A stretch of 33,533 bases of DNA, from assembly GCA_030065125.1 (NCBI GenBank), contig JASJDM010000076.1:1-33533 (forward strand), written 5' to 3'. Positions 26,001 through 33,533 of the stretch are shown one piece after another (the first letter of the stretch is position 1; the number at the start of each line of letters is the position of its first letter). The DNA comes from Lysobacterales bacterium (lineage in GTDB: Bacteria; Pseudomonadota; Gammaproteobacteria; Xanthomonadales; SZUA-38). The translations under genes were made by a program, and so were the position numbers. Below the pieces are notes generated by a model, which made no database searches, was not told where the DNA came from, and saw only the letters and a list, made by a program, of their open reading frames with translations.

Positions 26001-26722
26001 GGGTTGTCGGACAGCGCCGCGCGCTGGAGTTCGATCAGTTGCCTGATGCCGGCCTCGGCCAGGTCCAGCAGGGCATCAAGCTCAGACCGGTGGAAAGCGT
26101 GGCCCTCGGCAGTACCCTGGACCTCAATGAAAGCCCCGGCATCGTTCATCACTACGTTCATGTCGGTCTCCGCCACGGAGTCCTCGGCGTAGTCCAGGTC
26201 CAGCACCGGCACACTGTCGTAGATGCCCACCGACACGGCGGCCACCGCCCCGTAAATCGGATCCTTGGACAGCTTCTTCTTCCGCATCATCCAGCGCACC
26301 GCGTCAACCAGCGCCACGTAGGCGCCGGTGATGGCTGCCGTGCGGGTGCCCCCGTCGGCCTGCAGCACGTCGCAGTCCACGGTGATGGTGCGTTCGCCCA
26401 GGGCATCCAGGTCCACGGCGGCGCGCAGGGAGCGGCCGATCAGGCGCTGGATCTCCAGGGTGCGGCCACCCTGCTTGCCCCGGGCAGCCTCGCGACCGCT
26501 GCGGGTGTTGGTTGAGCGGGGCAACATGCCGTATTCCGCGGTCACCCAGCCGCTGCCGGAGCCGCGCAGAAACGGCGGCACGCGATCCTCCACGCTGGCG
26601 TTGCACAGCACACGGGTGTTGCCGGCGGCCACCAGCACCGAGCCTTCGGCGTGCATGGTGTACTGTCTCTGCAGGCTCACAGCCCGCAACTGGTCGGGTT
26701 CCCGACCGCTGGGTCTATTCAA
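25997..26722 (-). CDS. rph: Ribonuclease PH
   Basis: 241 residues. The alignment with known RNase PH is continuous from the N-terminus (RPSGREPDQLR) through EYGMLPRST, GKQGGRTLEIQRLIGRSLR and CDVLQADGGTRTA (residues 117-129) to the end. It is a phosphate-dependent 3' to 5' exoribonuclease that trims tRNA precursors and degrades structured RNA; the hexamer is the usual form. The start is TTG at 26722 with GGAG eight bases upstream. First gene of the rph-rdgB-hemW-CPXCG operon and divergent from yicC, with 92 bases between. Confidence 0.97.
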   Translation of the reverse strand: MNRPSGREPDQLRAVSLQRQYTMHAEGSVLVAAGNTRVLCNASVEDRVPPFLRGSGSGWVTAEYGMLPRSTNTRSGREAARGKQGGRTLEIQRLIGRSLRAAVDLDALGERTITVDCDVLQADGGTRTAAITGAYVALVDAVRWMMRKKKLSKDPIYGAVAAVSVGIYDSVPVLDLDYAEDSVAETDMNVVMNDAGAFIEVQGTAEGHAFHRSELDALLDLAEAGIRQLIELQRAALSDNP

Positions 26723-26814
26723 TGGATTGTCTCCGCGCCGGTGTGCGCCGGGCGCTGTTTCAGAAGGAGCCTTCAGTTTACCATTACCTTTTTGTCCGGC
26801 CTACGGACCATCCC

Positions 26815-27681
26815 ATGACCCAGAGCATGACCGCATTCGCCGCGGCCGCGGACGAGACCCCCTGGGGTCGCCTGACGCTGGAGCTGCGCAGCCTCAATCA
26901 CCGTTACCTGGAGGTGGGCCTTCGCCTGCCGGAAGAATTCCGCTCGATGGAGCCGGCCCTGCGCGAGCGGGTCACCGGCCGCCTCAACCGGGGCAAGGTA
27001 GACGTGGGCATTCGCTGGAAACGCAGCGCCGGGGGCGAGCAGGTTTTGTCCCTGAACCGCCCCCTGGCCGAGCAGCTCGCCGCGCTGTCCAATGAAGTCC
27101 GCCACCTGTTCACCGGATCCCCCCACGGTTCAGACGTGGAGTGGCTGCGCTGGCCCGGCCTGGTGCAGGAACCGGAGCCGGACCTGGGTTCCCTGGCAGA
27201 TGCGGTCAACGCACTCATGGACCGCGGCCTGGACGAACTGCAGGCGATGCGCGGCCGCGAGGGCCAGCGCCTGGCTGGCCTGCTGCTGGAGCGACTGGAC
27301 CAGATCGAACCCCTGGTGGAACAGGTCCAGGCCGAGCTGCCGCGAATCCGGGAAAAAATGGGCCAGCGGCTGAATGACAAAGTGACCGCCCTGACCCAGA
27401 AGGTGGACGGCGAAAGGCTGGAACAGGAGCTGGCTGTGCTGCTGCAGCGTGCCGACGTGGACGAGGAGCTGGACCGCCTGACCGCCCACGTGGCCGCGGT
27501 ACGGGAAACCCTGCAGTTGAACAAACCCGTCGGGCGGCGGCTGGATTTCCTGATGCAGGAGCTGCACCGGGAGGCCAACACCCTGGGCTCCAAGTCGGTG
27601 GACACCGCCACCACCCAGGTGTCGGTGGATCTGAAGGTGCTGATCGAGCAGATGCGCGAGCAGGTGCAGAACATTGAGTGA
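26815..27681 (+). CDS. yicC: YicC/YloC family endoribonuclease
   Basis: 288 residues from the ATG at 26815, which gives the expected N-terminus MTQSMTAFA; the frame is open much further upstream, but only as the antisense of rph. Features include SLNHRYLEVGLRLPEEFRS in the first domain, a long helical centre, and the conserved GRRLDFLMQELHREANTLGSKS near residues 240-262. Homologues are endoribonucleases involved in RNA turnover and stationary-phase growth. The last eight bases overlap the gmk start, indicating coupled translation. Confidence 0.94.
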   Translation: MTQSMTAFAAAADETPWGRLTLELRSLNHRYLEVGLRLPEEFRSMEPALRERVTGRLNRGKVDVGIRWKRSAGGEQVLSLNRPLAEQLAALSNEVRHLFTGSPHGSDVEWLRWPGLVQEPEPDLGSLADAVNALMDRGLDELQAMRGREGQRLAGLLLERLDQIEPLVEQVQAELPRIREKMGQRLNDKVTALTQKVDGERLEQELAVLLQRADVDEELDRLTAHVAAVRETLQLNKPVGRRLDFLMQELHREANTLGSKSVDTATTQVSVDLKVLIEQMREQVQNIE

Positions 27682-28300
27682 CGCTGCCCGCGGGCGCCTG
27701 TTTATCGTGGCTGCGCCCTCCGGCGCCGGCAAAACCTCACTGGTGAAGGCGCTGGTGGACCGGGTCAACGGCATCGAGGTCTCGGTGTCCCACACCACGC
27801 GGCCGGCCAGACCCGGGGAGACCGACGGCGAGCATTACCATTTCATCGACGCCGACACCTACAAAACCATGGTGGAGCAGGACGCGTTCCTGGAACACGC
27901 CTGGGTGCATGGCAACGGCTATGGCAGCTCGCGCCGGCCGGTAGAGCAGAAGCTCGATGCCGGCCTGGACGTAATCCTGGAAATCGACTGGCAGGGTGCC
28001 CGCCAGGCGCGCCGCTGGATTCCCGAAGCCCTCAGCGTCTTCATCCTGCCGCCCAGCCTGGAAACCCTGGAGCAGCGCCTGCGCGGGCGGGGCCAGGACA
28101 GCGACGCGGTGATCCGGAAACGCCTGGACGCCGCCTTGAGCGAAATGACGCACTACCGTGAATTCGACTACCTGGTGGTGAACGACCGCTTTGAAAATGC
28201 CGTGGAAGACCTCATAACCATTGTATCGGCCAGTCGCCTGGGCACCCCCCGGCAGGCCGCACGCTACCCCGACCTGCTGGCGGCGGTGGACGCCAGCTGA
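27674..28300 (+). CDS. gmk: Guanylate kinase
   Basis: 208 residues with the P-loop APSGAGKT at 14-21, the SHTTRPARPGETDGEHYHF GMP-binding region, and the LIDWQG-type segment (LEIDWQGARQ). It phosphorylates GMP or dGMP to the diphosphate, supplying the GTP pool that also feeds (p)ppGpp synthesis by spoT two genes on. The start is the TTG at 27674 inside the yicC end; no ATG exists nearby in frame. Confidence 0.97.
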   Translation: MSDAARGRLFIVAAPSGAGKTSLVKALVDRVNGIEVSVSHTTRPARPGETDGEHYHFIDADTYKTMVEQDAFLEHAWVHGNGYGSSRRPVEQKLDAGLDVILEIDWQGARQARRWIPEALSVFILPPSLETLEQRLRGRGQDSDAVIRKRLDAALSEMTHYREFDYLVVNDRFENAVEDLITIVSASRLGTPRQAARYPDLLAAVDAS

Positions 28301-28327
28301 CTCTGGCTTCTGCGTTGGGAATTTTGG

Positions 28328-28346
28328 GCTGGTGCCAGTCACCAGC
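28328..28346. repeat. Inverted repeat GCTGGTG-CCAGT-CACCAGC before rpoZ
   Basis: A perfect 7-bp stem with a five-base loop lies between gmk and rpoZ. No T-run follows, so it is not a classical terminator. It overlaps the area where a -35 for the TAGAAT hexamer at 28353 would be expected, so it might be an operator or an RNA processing site. Confidence 0.5.
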
Positions 28347-28390
28347 GCCCGGTAGAATGGGAAGATTGAGTTACAGAAACACAAAAAATC

Positions 28391-28660
28391 ATGGCACGAA
28401 TTACCGTAGAAGACTGTCTCGAGCGCGTAGACAACCGATTTGAACTGGTCCTCATGGCCACCCGGCGTGCGCGCCAGATCACCAACGGGGCGGACCCCAT
28501 GGTGGAGTGGGAAAACGACAAGCCCACCGTGGTAGCGCTGCGCGAGATCGCGGAGGGCGAAATCAACGCCCGCACCCTGGAAGAGCTGGAAAAGCGCGAG
28601 CAGGAGCTGCTGGAGCAGGAAGCCATCGCCGAGGCCGCCCGGGAGGCACTGGAAGGCTGA
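28391..28660 (+). CDS. rpoZ: RNA polymerase omega subunit
   Basis: 89 residues beginning MARITVEDCLERVDNRFELVLMATRRARQ, as in all gammaproteobacterial omega subunits, and ending in an acidic/Ala-rich helix. Omega binds the beta' subunit, helps assembly and forms part of a (p)ppGpp binding site. It sits directly before spoT as in the E. coli spo operon. A possible -10 (TAGAAT at 28353) lies 33 bases before the ATG. Confidence 0.97.
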   Translation: MARITVEDCLERVDNRFELVLMATRRARQITNGADPMVEWENDKPTVVALREIAEGEINARTLEELEKREQELLEQEAIAEAAREALEG

Positions 28661-28695
28661 TCCCGTCTGACTGGTATAACCCTGGCATAACCCTG

Positions 28696-28745
28696 GAGCG
28701 ACCTTGCTGTTCTGACTGATGAGCAAATTATGGACAAGGTCGCTC
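28696..28745 (+). promoter_or_regulatory. Perfect 11-bp inverted repeat enclosing the spoT start codon
   Basis: GAGCGACCTTG (28696-28706) and CAAGGTCGCTC (28735-28745) are exact reverse complements. The 28-base loop (28707-28734) contains the whole translation start area and the ATG at 28730. In mRNA this would make a stable GC-rich stem presenting or hiding the start codon. Alternatively it is a DNA operator. Just upstream is an 11-base near-repeat, TATAACCCTGG / CATAACCCTGG (28675-28696). Confidence 0.65.
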
Positions 28746-30904
28746 ACGTCCCCGATTCACCCCAGAAGCACCGAAACCGCGGCGGCCGCCGAGATCCGTT
28801 AGCGGCCTTCTACCCGCTCAAGCCGGCCCTGAAGTATCTTTCCCGGCGCCAGGTCCGGCTGGTGCGCGAGGCTTTCCTCACCAGCGAAAAAGCCCATCGC
28901 GGTCAAACCCGCAAAAGCGGGGAAGCCTATATCCATCACCCGGTAGCGGTCGCGAAGGTGCTGGCCGGCATGTCCATGGACGTGGACACCATCATCGCCG
29001 CCCTTCTGCACGACACCGTGGAAGACACGCCGCTGACCCAGACCGACATTGTCGGCGAATTTGGTGAGACTGTCGGCGCCCTCGTGGATGGCGTGACCAA
29101 GCTGGAAAAGGTGCGTTTTCCGTCGCGGCAGGAGGCCGCCGCGGAGAGCTTCCGCAAAATGCTGCTGGCCATGGCCCGGGATATACGAGTCATCCTGATC
29201 AAGCTGGCGGACCGCCTGCACAATATGCGCACCCTGGGTGCCATGGCACCGGAGAGCCGCCGGCGAATCGCCCGGGAGACCCTGGAAGTCTACGCCCCCA
29301 TCGCCCACCGCTTGGGCATGGACAGCATTCGGCGAGAACTGCGAAATCTCGCCTTCAAGGCTTTGCACCCCATGCGTTACCGGGTCATTCACGACCTGGC
29401 ACGGGCCGCCGAAGGGCGCAACCAGGAGCGCCTCACAACCATCCGCAACGCGCTCAAATCCCACCTGGATTCCGCCGGCCTCCGCTGCGTCATCGAGGGC
29501 CGCACCAAGTCGCCCTACAGCATCTACGTCAAGATGAAGCAGAAAAGCGGCACCTTCAGGGACATTCTCGACATACTGGGTTTCCGCATCGTGGTGGGCG
29601 ACGTCAGCGAGTGTTACCGGGCCCTGGGGGTGGTTCACAACCTGTACAAACCCCGCAGCGGCCGCTTCAAGGACTACATTGCCATCCCCAAGTCCAACGG
29701 CTACCAGTCCCTGCACACCGTGCTGTTCGGTCCTTTCGGCGACCCCATCGAAATCCAGATCCGCACCCGGGATATGGATGTGGTGGCCGAAGACGGCATT
29801 GCCGCCCACTGGACCTACAAATCCGACGAGGACCACTCGGTCACCGCCCGCCGTGCCCGGGACTGGCTGATGCGGGTACTGGACATGCAGCGCCAGGCCG
29901 GCGACTCGGTGGAGTTCCTGGAACACGTCAAGGTGGACCTGTTTCCCGACGAGATCTACGTGTTCACCCCCCGGGGCGAGATCAAGGAACTGCCGCGCAA
30001 TTCAACGGTGCTGGATTTTGCCTACGCCGTACACACCCACGTGGGCAACCACGCGGTGCACGCCTGGGTGGACAAGGAACTGCGGCCGCTGCACCACCCC
30101 ATCCACAGCGGCGAGAACATCAAGATCATCACCACGCCGTCGGCTGAGCCCCGGCCCAGCTGGCTGGAATTCGTGGTCACCAGCAGGGCACGCACGGCAA
30201 TCCGCCACTATTTGAAGAATCTGGGGCACGAGGAGGCTGTGCAGGTGGGGCACCGACTGCTGGACCGTGCGCTGGCCGGCCTGGGGCATTCGCTGGAGGC
30301 CATCCCGGAAAAACGGCTGGAAGAATACCTGGACAACGCCAAGCTGCAGCGCCTGGAAGACCTGCTGGCGGATGTGGCCCTGGGCAACCGCATGCCCGGC
30401 ATGGTGGCGCGCCAGCTGGTGGAGGATGACTCCGCAGGCGACGGCGATGAGATCGAAGCCGACGCGCTGATGCTGACCGGCGCCCGGGGCAACGTGGTCA
30501 GCTACGGCAACTGCTGCGGACCTATTCCGGGAGATGTCATCACCGGCTACCTCAGTGCCGGCAAGGGGCTGGTGGTCCACCGGCGTTCCTGCCGAAACGT
30601 CAAGGAGTTTCGCAAGTTCCCGGACCGCATGATCGACGTTACCTGGGATCCCGAAGAAAAAGGTTTTTTCAGCGTTGGTATCCGGGTGGACGTGCAGAAC
30701 CGTCCCGGGGCCCTGGCCACGGTGGCCTCGGAGATCTCAGAGATCGACACCAACATCGAGCACGTGGAAAACCGCGAGCGTGACGGCGTCACCAGCCAGC
30801 TCTTCTTCACACTGGCCGTCAGCGGCCGCAAACACCTGGCCCGGGTCATGCGGCGCGTACGGCGGCTGCCCGTGGTCATTTCGGTTCACCGGCATGCCGG
30901 GTGA
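28730..30904 (+). CDS. spoT: Bifunctional (p)ppGpp synthetase/hydrolase SpoT
   Basis: 724 residues. An intact HD hydrolase domain is present (H70, HDTVED at 94-99, LADRLHNMRTL at 159-169), which favours SpoT over RelA. The synthetase domain follows (GRTKSPYSIYVKMKQK, FKDYIAIPKSNGYQSLHT), then TGS (about 413-475, YVFTPRGEI), a helical/zinc-finger-like part (SYGNCCGPIPGD) and a C-terminal ACT domain (VDVQNRPGALATVASEI). It makes and degrades the stringent-response alarmone. The N-terminus is about 25 residues longer and more basic than in E. coli. No other ATG, GTG or TTG is available before the HD domain, so the ATG at 28730 is secure although its Shine-Dalgarno is poor. A hairpin encloses it. 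Confidence 0.97.
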   Translation: MDKVAHVPDSPQKHRNRGGRRDPLAAFYPLKPALKYLSRRQVRLVREAFLTSEKAHRGQTRKSGEAYIHHPVAVAKVLAGMSMDVDTIIAALLHDTVEDTPLTQTDIVGEFGETVGALVDGVTKLEKVRFPSRQEAAAESFRKMLLAMARDIRVILIKLADRLHNMRTLGAMAPESRRRIARETLEVYAPIAHRLGMDSIRRELRNLAFKALHPMRYRVIHDLARAAEGRNQERLTTIRNALKSHLDSAGLRCVIEGRTKSPYSIYVKMKQKSGTFRDILDILGFRIVVGDVSECYRALGVVHNLYKPRSGRFKDYIAIPKSNGYQSLHTVLFGPFGDPIEIQIRTRDMDVVAEDGIAAHWTYKSDEDHSVTARRARDWLMRVLDMQRQAGDSVEFLEHVKVDLFPDEIYVFTPRGEIKELPRNSTVLDFAYAVHTHVGNHAVHAWVDKELRPLHHPIHSGENIKIITTPSAEPRPSWLEFVVTSRARTAIRHYLKNLGHEEAVQVGHRLLDRALAGLGHSLEAIPEKRLEEYLDNAKLQRLEDLLADVALGNRMPGMVARQLVEDDSAGDGDEIEADALMLTGARGNVVSYGNCCGPIPGDVITGYLSAGKGLVVHRRSCRNVKEFRKFPDRMIDVTWDPEEKGFFSVGIRVDVQNRPGALATVASEISEIDTNIEHVENRERDGVTSQLFFTLAVSGRKHLARVMRRVRRLPVVISVHRHAG

Positions 30905-30939
30905 GCTGCTTCTGAACACGTTCTGATTAAGGACAAACC

Positions 30940-31323
30940 ATGCACCGCGAAATCATTCACAGCGACCAGGCGCCGGCCGCCATCGGTACTTACTCCCAGG
31001 CGGTCAAGGTGGGAAACACTGTCTACCTGTCGGGCCAGATCCCACTGGATCCGGAATCCATGCAGCTGGTGGAAGGTGACTTCAAAACCCAGGCCCGGCG
31101 GGTCTTCGATAACCTGTCCGCCGTTTGCAGGGCATCCGGCGGCAGCCTGGCCAATATCGTCAAGCTCAATATCTACCTGACCGACCTGGCCAACTTCGGA
31201 GACGTCAACGAGGTGATGGCAGAGTATTTTGACGCGCCTTTCCCGGCCCGTGCTGCGCTGGGCGTGAAGCAGCTTCCCAAGGATGCCGTGGTGGAAATGG
31301 ACGCCGTGGTGGTCCTTGACTGA
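30940..31323 (+). CDS. ridA: RidA family enamine/imine deaminase
   Basis: 127 residues with GTYSQAV, YLSGQIPLDP, the conserved Arg104 in FPARAALGV, and Glu119 near the end, as in active RidA. It hydrolyses reactive 2-aminoacrylate-type imines made by PLP enzymes. The ribosome binding site AAGGAC precedes the ATG. It occupies the place between spoT and recG where E. coli has trmH, and its end overlaps the recG start. Confidence 0.95.
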   Translation: MHREIIHSDQAPAAIGTYSQAVKVGNTVYLSGQIPLDPESMQLVEGDFKTQARRVFDNLSAVCRASGGSLANIVKLNIYLTDLANFGDVNEVMAEYFDAPFPARAALGVKQLPKDAVVEMDAVVVLD

Positions 31324-33394
31324 AGCCGGCTCACTGCCCGGGGAGCAGCCCCTGCATTCGCTCAAGGGGGTCGGGCCCAAGGTGGCAGAAAAGCTGGCGC
31401 GCATCGGCATCGGGCAGGTCCGAGACCTGCTGTTCCACCTGCCCTCCCGCTACGAAGACCGCACCCGGATCCATCCCATGGGGACGCTGCGGATTGGTCA
31501 GCGGGTCATGGTCCAGGGGGAGGTGCGCAGCGCCAGCCTGGTCCGGGCCCGCCGGTCCATGTTCGTTTGGGTGGTGAGTGACGGCACCGGGTCGCTCACC
31601 ATGCGCATGTTCAACTTCTACCCCAACCAGGTACAGCGGCTTAAACGCGGTGTGCAGCTGCGCTGTTTCGGCGAGGTGCGCCCCGGCCAGCGGGGCCTGG
31701 AGATGATTCATCCGGAATATCGCGAATGCGATCCGGAAACGCCCCTGGAGCCCTCGCTCACCCCGTTTTACCCCACCACCGAGGGGGTCAACCAGGCGCT
31801 GTGGCGCAAGCTGACCGACCAGGTTCTGGCCGGCCTGGACGACCTGGCCGAGGAGCTTCTGCCCCGGTCGGTGCTGGACCAGCTGGGTTTGCCCACCCTG
31901 GCTGATGCCCTGGCCTACGTGCATCGCCCGCCGCCGGATGCCCGGCTGGACCAGCTCAGCCAGGGTGAACATCCCTGTCAGCAGCGGCTGGCTTTCGAGG
32001 AACTGCTGGCCCACCGCCTGAGCCTGCGGAGACGGCGTCAGCAGATCCGGCAGCTGGAGGCGCCGCCGCTGACGTCAGAGGAATCCAGGCTGCCGGCCTT
32101 CCTGGATGCCCTGCCCTTTGAGCTCACTGGGGCCCAGCAGCGGTCCTTCGACGAGATCGACCACGACCTGGCCGCCAGCCAGCCCACCCTGCGCCTGCTG
32201 CAGGGGGACGTTGGCGCCGGTAAAACCGTAGTGGCCGCGGCCGCCGCGCTGCGTGCCATTGACGCTGGATTCCAGGCGGCCATCGCGGCGCCCACGGAGA
32301 TCCTCGCGGAACAGCACTACCACACCCTGCGGGGCTGGCTGGCGCCCCTGGGAGTGGAGGTGGCCTGGCTGTCCGGCAAGGTTCGCGGAAAGGAGCGCAC
32401 CGAAACCCTGGAGCGCATCAGCAGCAGCGCTCAGCTCATCGTGGGTACCCACGCCCTGATGCAGGCGGGAGTGGAGTACCGGTCCCTTGGCCTGGTGATC
32501 GTGGACGAACAGCACCGGTTTGGGGTGCACCAGCGCATGGCCCTGCGCAACAAGGGCGCCACCGGGGAATTTGCCCCCCACCAGCTGATCATGACCGCCA
32601 CACCGATTCCGCGCACCCTGGCCATGACGGACTTCGCCGACCTGGACGTGTCGGTGATCGATGAGCTGCCCCCAAACCGGCTGCCGGTGACCACGGTCGC
32701 GGTCAGCAACGGCCGGCGGCAGGAGGTGATTGACCGGGTGCGGGCCTCCTGCACCGACGGGCGCCAGGCTTACTGGGTCTGTACGCTGATCGAAGAATCC
32801 GAGTCCCTGCGGGCCGAGCCTGCCCAGGAAATTGCCGCTACCCTGGAACAGCAGCTGCCCGAACTGGTGGTCGCCCTGCTGCACGGTCGGATGAAACCCG
32901 CTGAGAAGGAGCAGGTCATGGCCGGTTTCAAGGACGGCCAGAGCCAGCTGCTGGTGGCCACCACGGTGATCGAGGTGGGGGTGGACGTACCCAACGCCAG
33001 CCTGATGGTGATTGAAAACGCCGAGCGCCTGGGACTGTCCCAGCTGCACCAGCTGCGCGGCCGGGTCGGACGCGGCGCCGACGCCGCCACCTGTGTACTG
33101 CTGTTCCAGTCGCCCCTGAGCGACACCGCCCGCCAGCGCCTTGAGGTCATGCGGGAGACCAACGACGGCTTCGTGATCGCCCGCAAGGACCTGGACCTGC
33201 GTGGACCGGGTGAGGTGCTGGGCACCCGCCAGACCGGCGAATCCCAGTTCCGCATCGCCGACCGGGCGCGGGACCGCGGGCTGATGGATGACGTGGCCCG
33301 GCATGCGGACGAAATCCTGCGACAGGAGCCGGACCTGGCACTGCGCCTGGTTCGGCGCTGGGCGGGGGCGGCCAGTGAGTATGCGGAAGTGTGA
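31316..33394 (+). CDS. recG: ATP-dependent DNA helicase RecG
   Basis: 692 residues from TTG at 31316, which overlaps the ridA stop by eight bases and gives nearly the length of E. coli RecG (693). The N-terminal wedge/OB domain is followed by helicase motifs: Walker A GDVGAGKT at 297-304, DEQH box at 397-400, TATPIPRT, and the C-terminal QLRGRVGRG. It reverses stalled replication forks and processes branched DNA. An open frame reaches further left, but that part overlaps ridA and has no RecG similarity. Confidence 0.96.
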   Translation: MTEAGSLPGEQPLHSLKGVGPKVAEKLARIGIGQVRDLLFHLPSRYEDRTRIHPMGTLRIGQRVMVQGEVRSASLVRARRSMFVWVVSDGTGSLTMRMFNFYPNQVQRLKRGVQLRCFGEVRPGQRGLEMIHPEYRECDPETPLEPSLTPFYPTTEGVNQALWRKLTDQVLAGLDDLAEELLPRSVLDQLGLPTLADALAYVHRPPPDARLDQLSQGEHPCQQRLAFEELLAHRLSLRRRRQQIRQLEAPPLTSEESRLPAFLDALPFELTGAQQRSFDEIDHDLAASQPTLRLLQGDVGAGKTVVAAAAALRAIDAGFQAAIAAPTEILAEQHYHTLRGWLAPLGVEVAWLSGKVRGKERTETLERISSSAQLIVGTHALMQAGVEYRSLGLVIVDEQHRFGVHQRMALRNKGATGEFAPHQLIMTATPIPRTLAMTDFADLDVSVIDELPPNRLPVTTVAVSNGRRQEVIDRVRASCTDGRQAYWVCTLIEESESLRAEPAQEIAATLEQQLPELVVALLHGRMKPAEKEQVMAGFKDGQSQLLVATTVIEVGVDVPNASLMVIENAERLGLSQLHQLRGRVGRGADAATCVLLFQSPLSDTARQRLEVMRETNDGFVIARKDLDLRGPGEVLGTRQTGESQFRIADRARDRGLMDDVARHADEILRQEPDLALRLVRRWAGAASEYAEV

Positions 33395-33413
33395 GCTCGC
33401 CTGATCGGCGAGC
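33395..33413 (+). repeat. Hairpin GCTCGCC-TGATC-GGCGAGC just after recG
   Basis: A 7-bp perfect stem begins at the base after the recG stop. No T-run follows, so it is an uncertain terminator; it may be a relative of the hairpin array at 10886-11235. Confidence 0.55.
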
Positions 33414-33447
33414 GGAAACTCGCTTCGCTGCGCTTGCTGGGAAACGG
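33414..33447 (+). repeat. Degenerate copy of the hairpin-array unit
   Basis: GGAAAC (33414) and GGGAAAC (33439) flank a CGCTTCGCTGCGCTTGCT segment. The linker and the TTCG-centred core match the array unit near 10886-11235, with a 25-base period and a weaker stem. Confidence 0.55.
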
Positions 33448-33517
33448 CCGCTGTGGGATGTCGCCCGTGCAACTCCTGGACAGCATATTCGGCGACGGAT
33501 TCGAGTAGCCGAGTGGT

Positions 33518-33533
33518 GGGGTCAGAGTAAAGG
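33518..33533 (+). repeat. GGGGTCAGAGTAAAGG, start of a second copy of the 2034 element
   Basis: Sixteen bases identical to the left end of the inverted repeat at 2034-2093; the window stops here, so the rest cannot be seen. Confidence 0.75.

Noticed and set aside
28730..30904. RelA instead of SpoT
   Set aside because: The HD hydrolase residues are intact and the gene lies between rpoZ and recG, the spoT location; RelA has a degenerate HD domain.
32075..33472. 465-codon open frame on the minus strand
   Set aside because: Antisense to recG, whose helicase motifs are all intact; no domain seen in the antisense reading.

Overview
The window is GC-rich chromosomal DNA from a Gammaproteobacterium. 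Evidence for this is the pilMNOPQ cluster divergent from a class A penicillin-binding protein (the Pseudomonas/Xanthomonas-type arrangement), a spo-type operon (gmk, rpoZ, spoT, ridA, recG), and a MoxR/DUF58/DUF4381/BatA-BatB-BatD operon. A deep-branching marine or soil lineage near Xanthomonadales/Chromatiales (for example Wenzhouxiangella-like) would fit, but genus cannot be fixed from sequence alone. There is no rRNA, tRNA, CRISPR array, intact insertion sequence or prophage.

Layout. Positions 1-2116 hold a DUF3379 membrane protein (+) facing an orphan ParA-type ATPase (-), followed by a gene-free stretch rich in palindromic repeats, including a perfect 29-bp inverted repeat. Positions 2117-10670 (-) form one tightly overlapped run read from 10670 downward: MoxR ATPase, DUF58, DUF4381, BatA, BatB/C fusion, BatD and, 50 bases further, an exported-looking amidohydrolase. 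Positions 10671-11292 carry no gene, but they hold two oppositely oriented arrays of short hairpin repeats with a 23-base period, then a strong terminator. Positions 11293-19408 (-) are pilM-pilN-pilO-pilP-pilQ followed, 61 bases after pilQ, by a 1005-residue, almost lysine-free Ig-like lipoprotein in the place where aroK/aroB often stand. A divergent promoter region (19409-19741) leads into mrcA (+) and a conserved hypothetical gene. Next come rpmE2 (-), a membrane protein (+), and the four-gene overlapping operon rph-rdgB-hemW-CPXCG protein (-). Divergent from rph run yicC, gmk, rpoZ, spoT, ridA and recG (+) to the right edge.

How the genes work together. The Bat/MoxR block resembles chaperone-like AAA+/von Willebrand A systems acting at the cell envelope. 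The pil block builds the type IV pilus alignment complex and outer-membrane pore. mrcA makes peptidoglycan. The right third is housekeeping: RNA processing, nucleotide-pool cleaning, haem delivery, GTP and (p)ppGpp metabolism, and fork rescue.

The most interesting unexplained signals are: (1) the covarying hairpin array at 10886-11235, with a relative after recG; (2) a perfect 11-bp inverted repeat whose 28-base loop contains the spoT start codon; (3) the 60-base near-palindrome at 2034-2093, whose 16-base end recurs at the very right edge of the window; and (4) the pilus-linked Ig-like lipoprotein. No clearly new multi-gene system was found.
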